From: Trichobilharzia szidati
Taxonomy: Eukaryota > Platyhelminthes > Trematoda > Strigeidida > Schistosomatidae
DNA: 64,000 nt
Assembly (NCBI GenBank): GCA_944472155.2
Contig: OX235279.1
Location: 139,658,920-139,722,919, forward strand
Direction: 5' to 3'
Part shown: one piece after another, positions 63,806 through 64,000 of the stretch
How the letters are laid out: the number at the start of each line of letters is the position of its first letter
Numbering within the stretch: the stretch's first letter is position 1
Made by a program: the position numbers and the translations under genes
Notes under the pieces: generated by a model
The model's database searches: none
What the model was told of the DNA's origin: nothing
The model's input: only the letters and a program-made list of their open reading frames with translations

Positions 63806-64000
63806 GTGCTATTAAACGGATCAGAGACTTGGCGCGTCATAAAGAGCATCTCAAACAAACTACAGACCTCCATTAACAGTTGTCTTCGCTCAATACTCAA
63901 GATCAGATGGCCGGAAAAGATCAGAAACAGAGATCTCTGGGAGCGAACAAACCAGGAACCGATTGTGAAACAAATAGGCAGGAAGAAATGGAGATGGATT
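63806..64000 (+). mobile_element. RTE LINE, forward 3' half of the same insertion, runs off window
   Basis: GTGCTATTAAACGGATCAGA then GACTTGGCGCGTCATAAAGA continues exactly where the inverted segment stopped, skipping about 9 bp present in the copy at 17820-17832. It continues to the right edge at GAAATGGAGATGGATT; the 3' end lies outside. Confidence 0.85.

Overview
The window looks like AT-rich, repeat-dense chromosomal DNA of a parasitic flatworm, most likely a blood fluke of the genus Schistosoma. That is an inference from the mix of elements: RTE-clade (SR2-like) LINEs, Penelope-like elements (PLEs) with GIY-YIG endonuclease domains, CR1/jockey-like LINE scraps, and tRNA-headed short elements carrying hammerhead ribozymes like those of the schistosome SM-alpha family. 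No database search was possible. There are no bacterial-type operons, rRNA genes, credible functional tRNA genes or CRISPR arrays.

Only three protein genes are well supported. All appear to be host genes for secreted, low-complexity proteins. (1) 1-1479 minus encodes a Ser/Gln-rich protein with a signal peptide and sixteen 19-20-residue repeats; it runs off the left edge. (2) 6259-9102 minus encodes a 947-residue protein with twelve full 41-residue Pro/Ser repeats, each with an N-glycosylation sequon, and a C-terminal tail holding all four cysteines. (3) 27332-28633 plus encodes a 433-residue acidic then Pro/Gln-rich protein. Genes 1 and 2 each have a TATA-like box roughly 90 bp upstream of the chosen ATG. 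All three read as single open exons, which is unusual for this type of genome and suggests a local group of secreted or glandular proteins. No function can be assigned.

Almost everything else is transposon debris. RTE LINE pieces lie at 2.2-3.3, 12.1-12.5, 17.6-18.3, 20.6-22.2, 31.5-32.6, 34.4-36.7, 38.6-41.1, 47.1, 50.6-50.9, 52.1-52.6, 57.2-58.0 and 63.2-64.0 kb. PLE pieces lie at 3.9-4.1, 4.7-5.3, 11.0-11.9, 13.0-14.3, 22.3-25.0, 25.3-26.8, 29.9-30.7, 49.1-50.5, 55.8-56.6 and 60.7-62.0 kb. CR1/jockey-like scraps lie at 19.7, 41.1, 53.0-54.0 and 56.7-57.1 kb.

Three tRNA-headed short-element families are interspersed. I call them A (hammerhead stem II GTCC/GGAC), B (hammerhead stem II GTGC/GCAC) and C (no ribozyme; its tail matches the RTE 3' end, so it is probably mobilised by that LINE).

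The most striking structural theme is inversion. Families A and B repeatedly occur as head-to-head pairs, and PLE 3' ends form very large palindromes with arms of about 516 and 440 bp. One RTE copy shows the inverted-5'-half layout expected of twin priming. Hammerhead-like motifs lie near both ends of the largest palindrome. Together these suggest ribozyme-bearing retroelements that produce inverted dimers and potential double-stranded RNA. That last step is inference.
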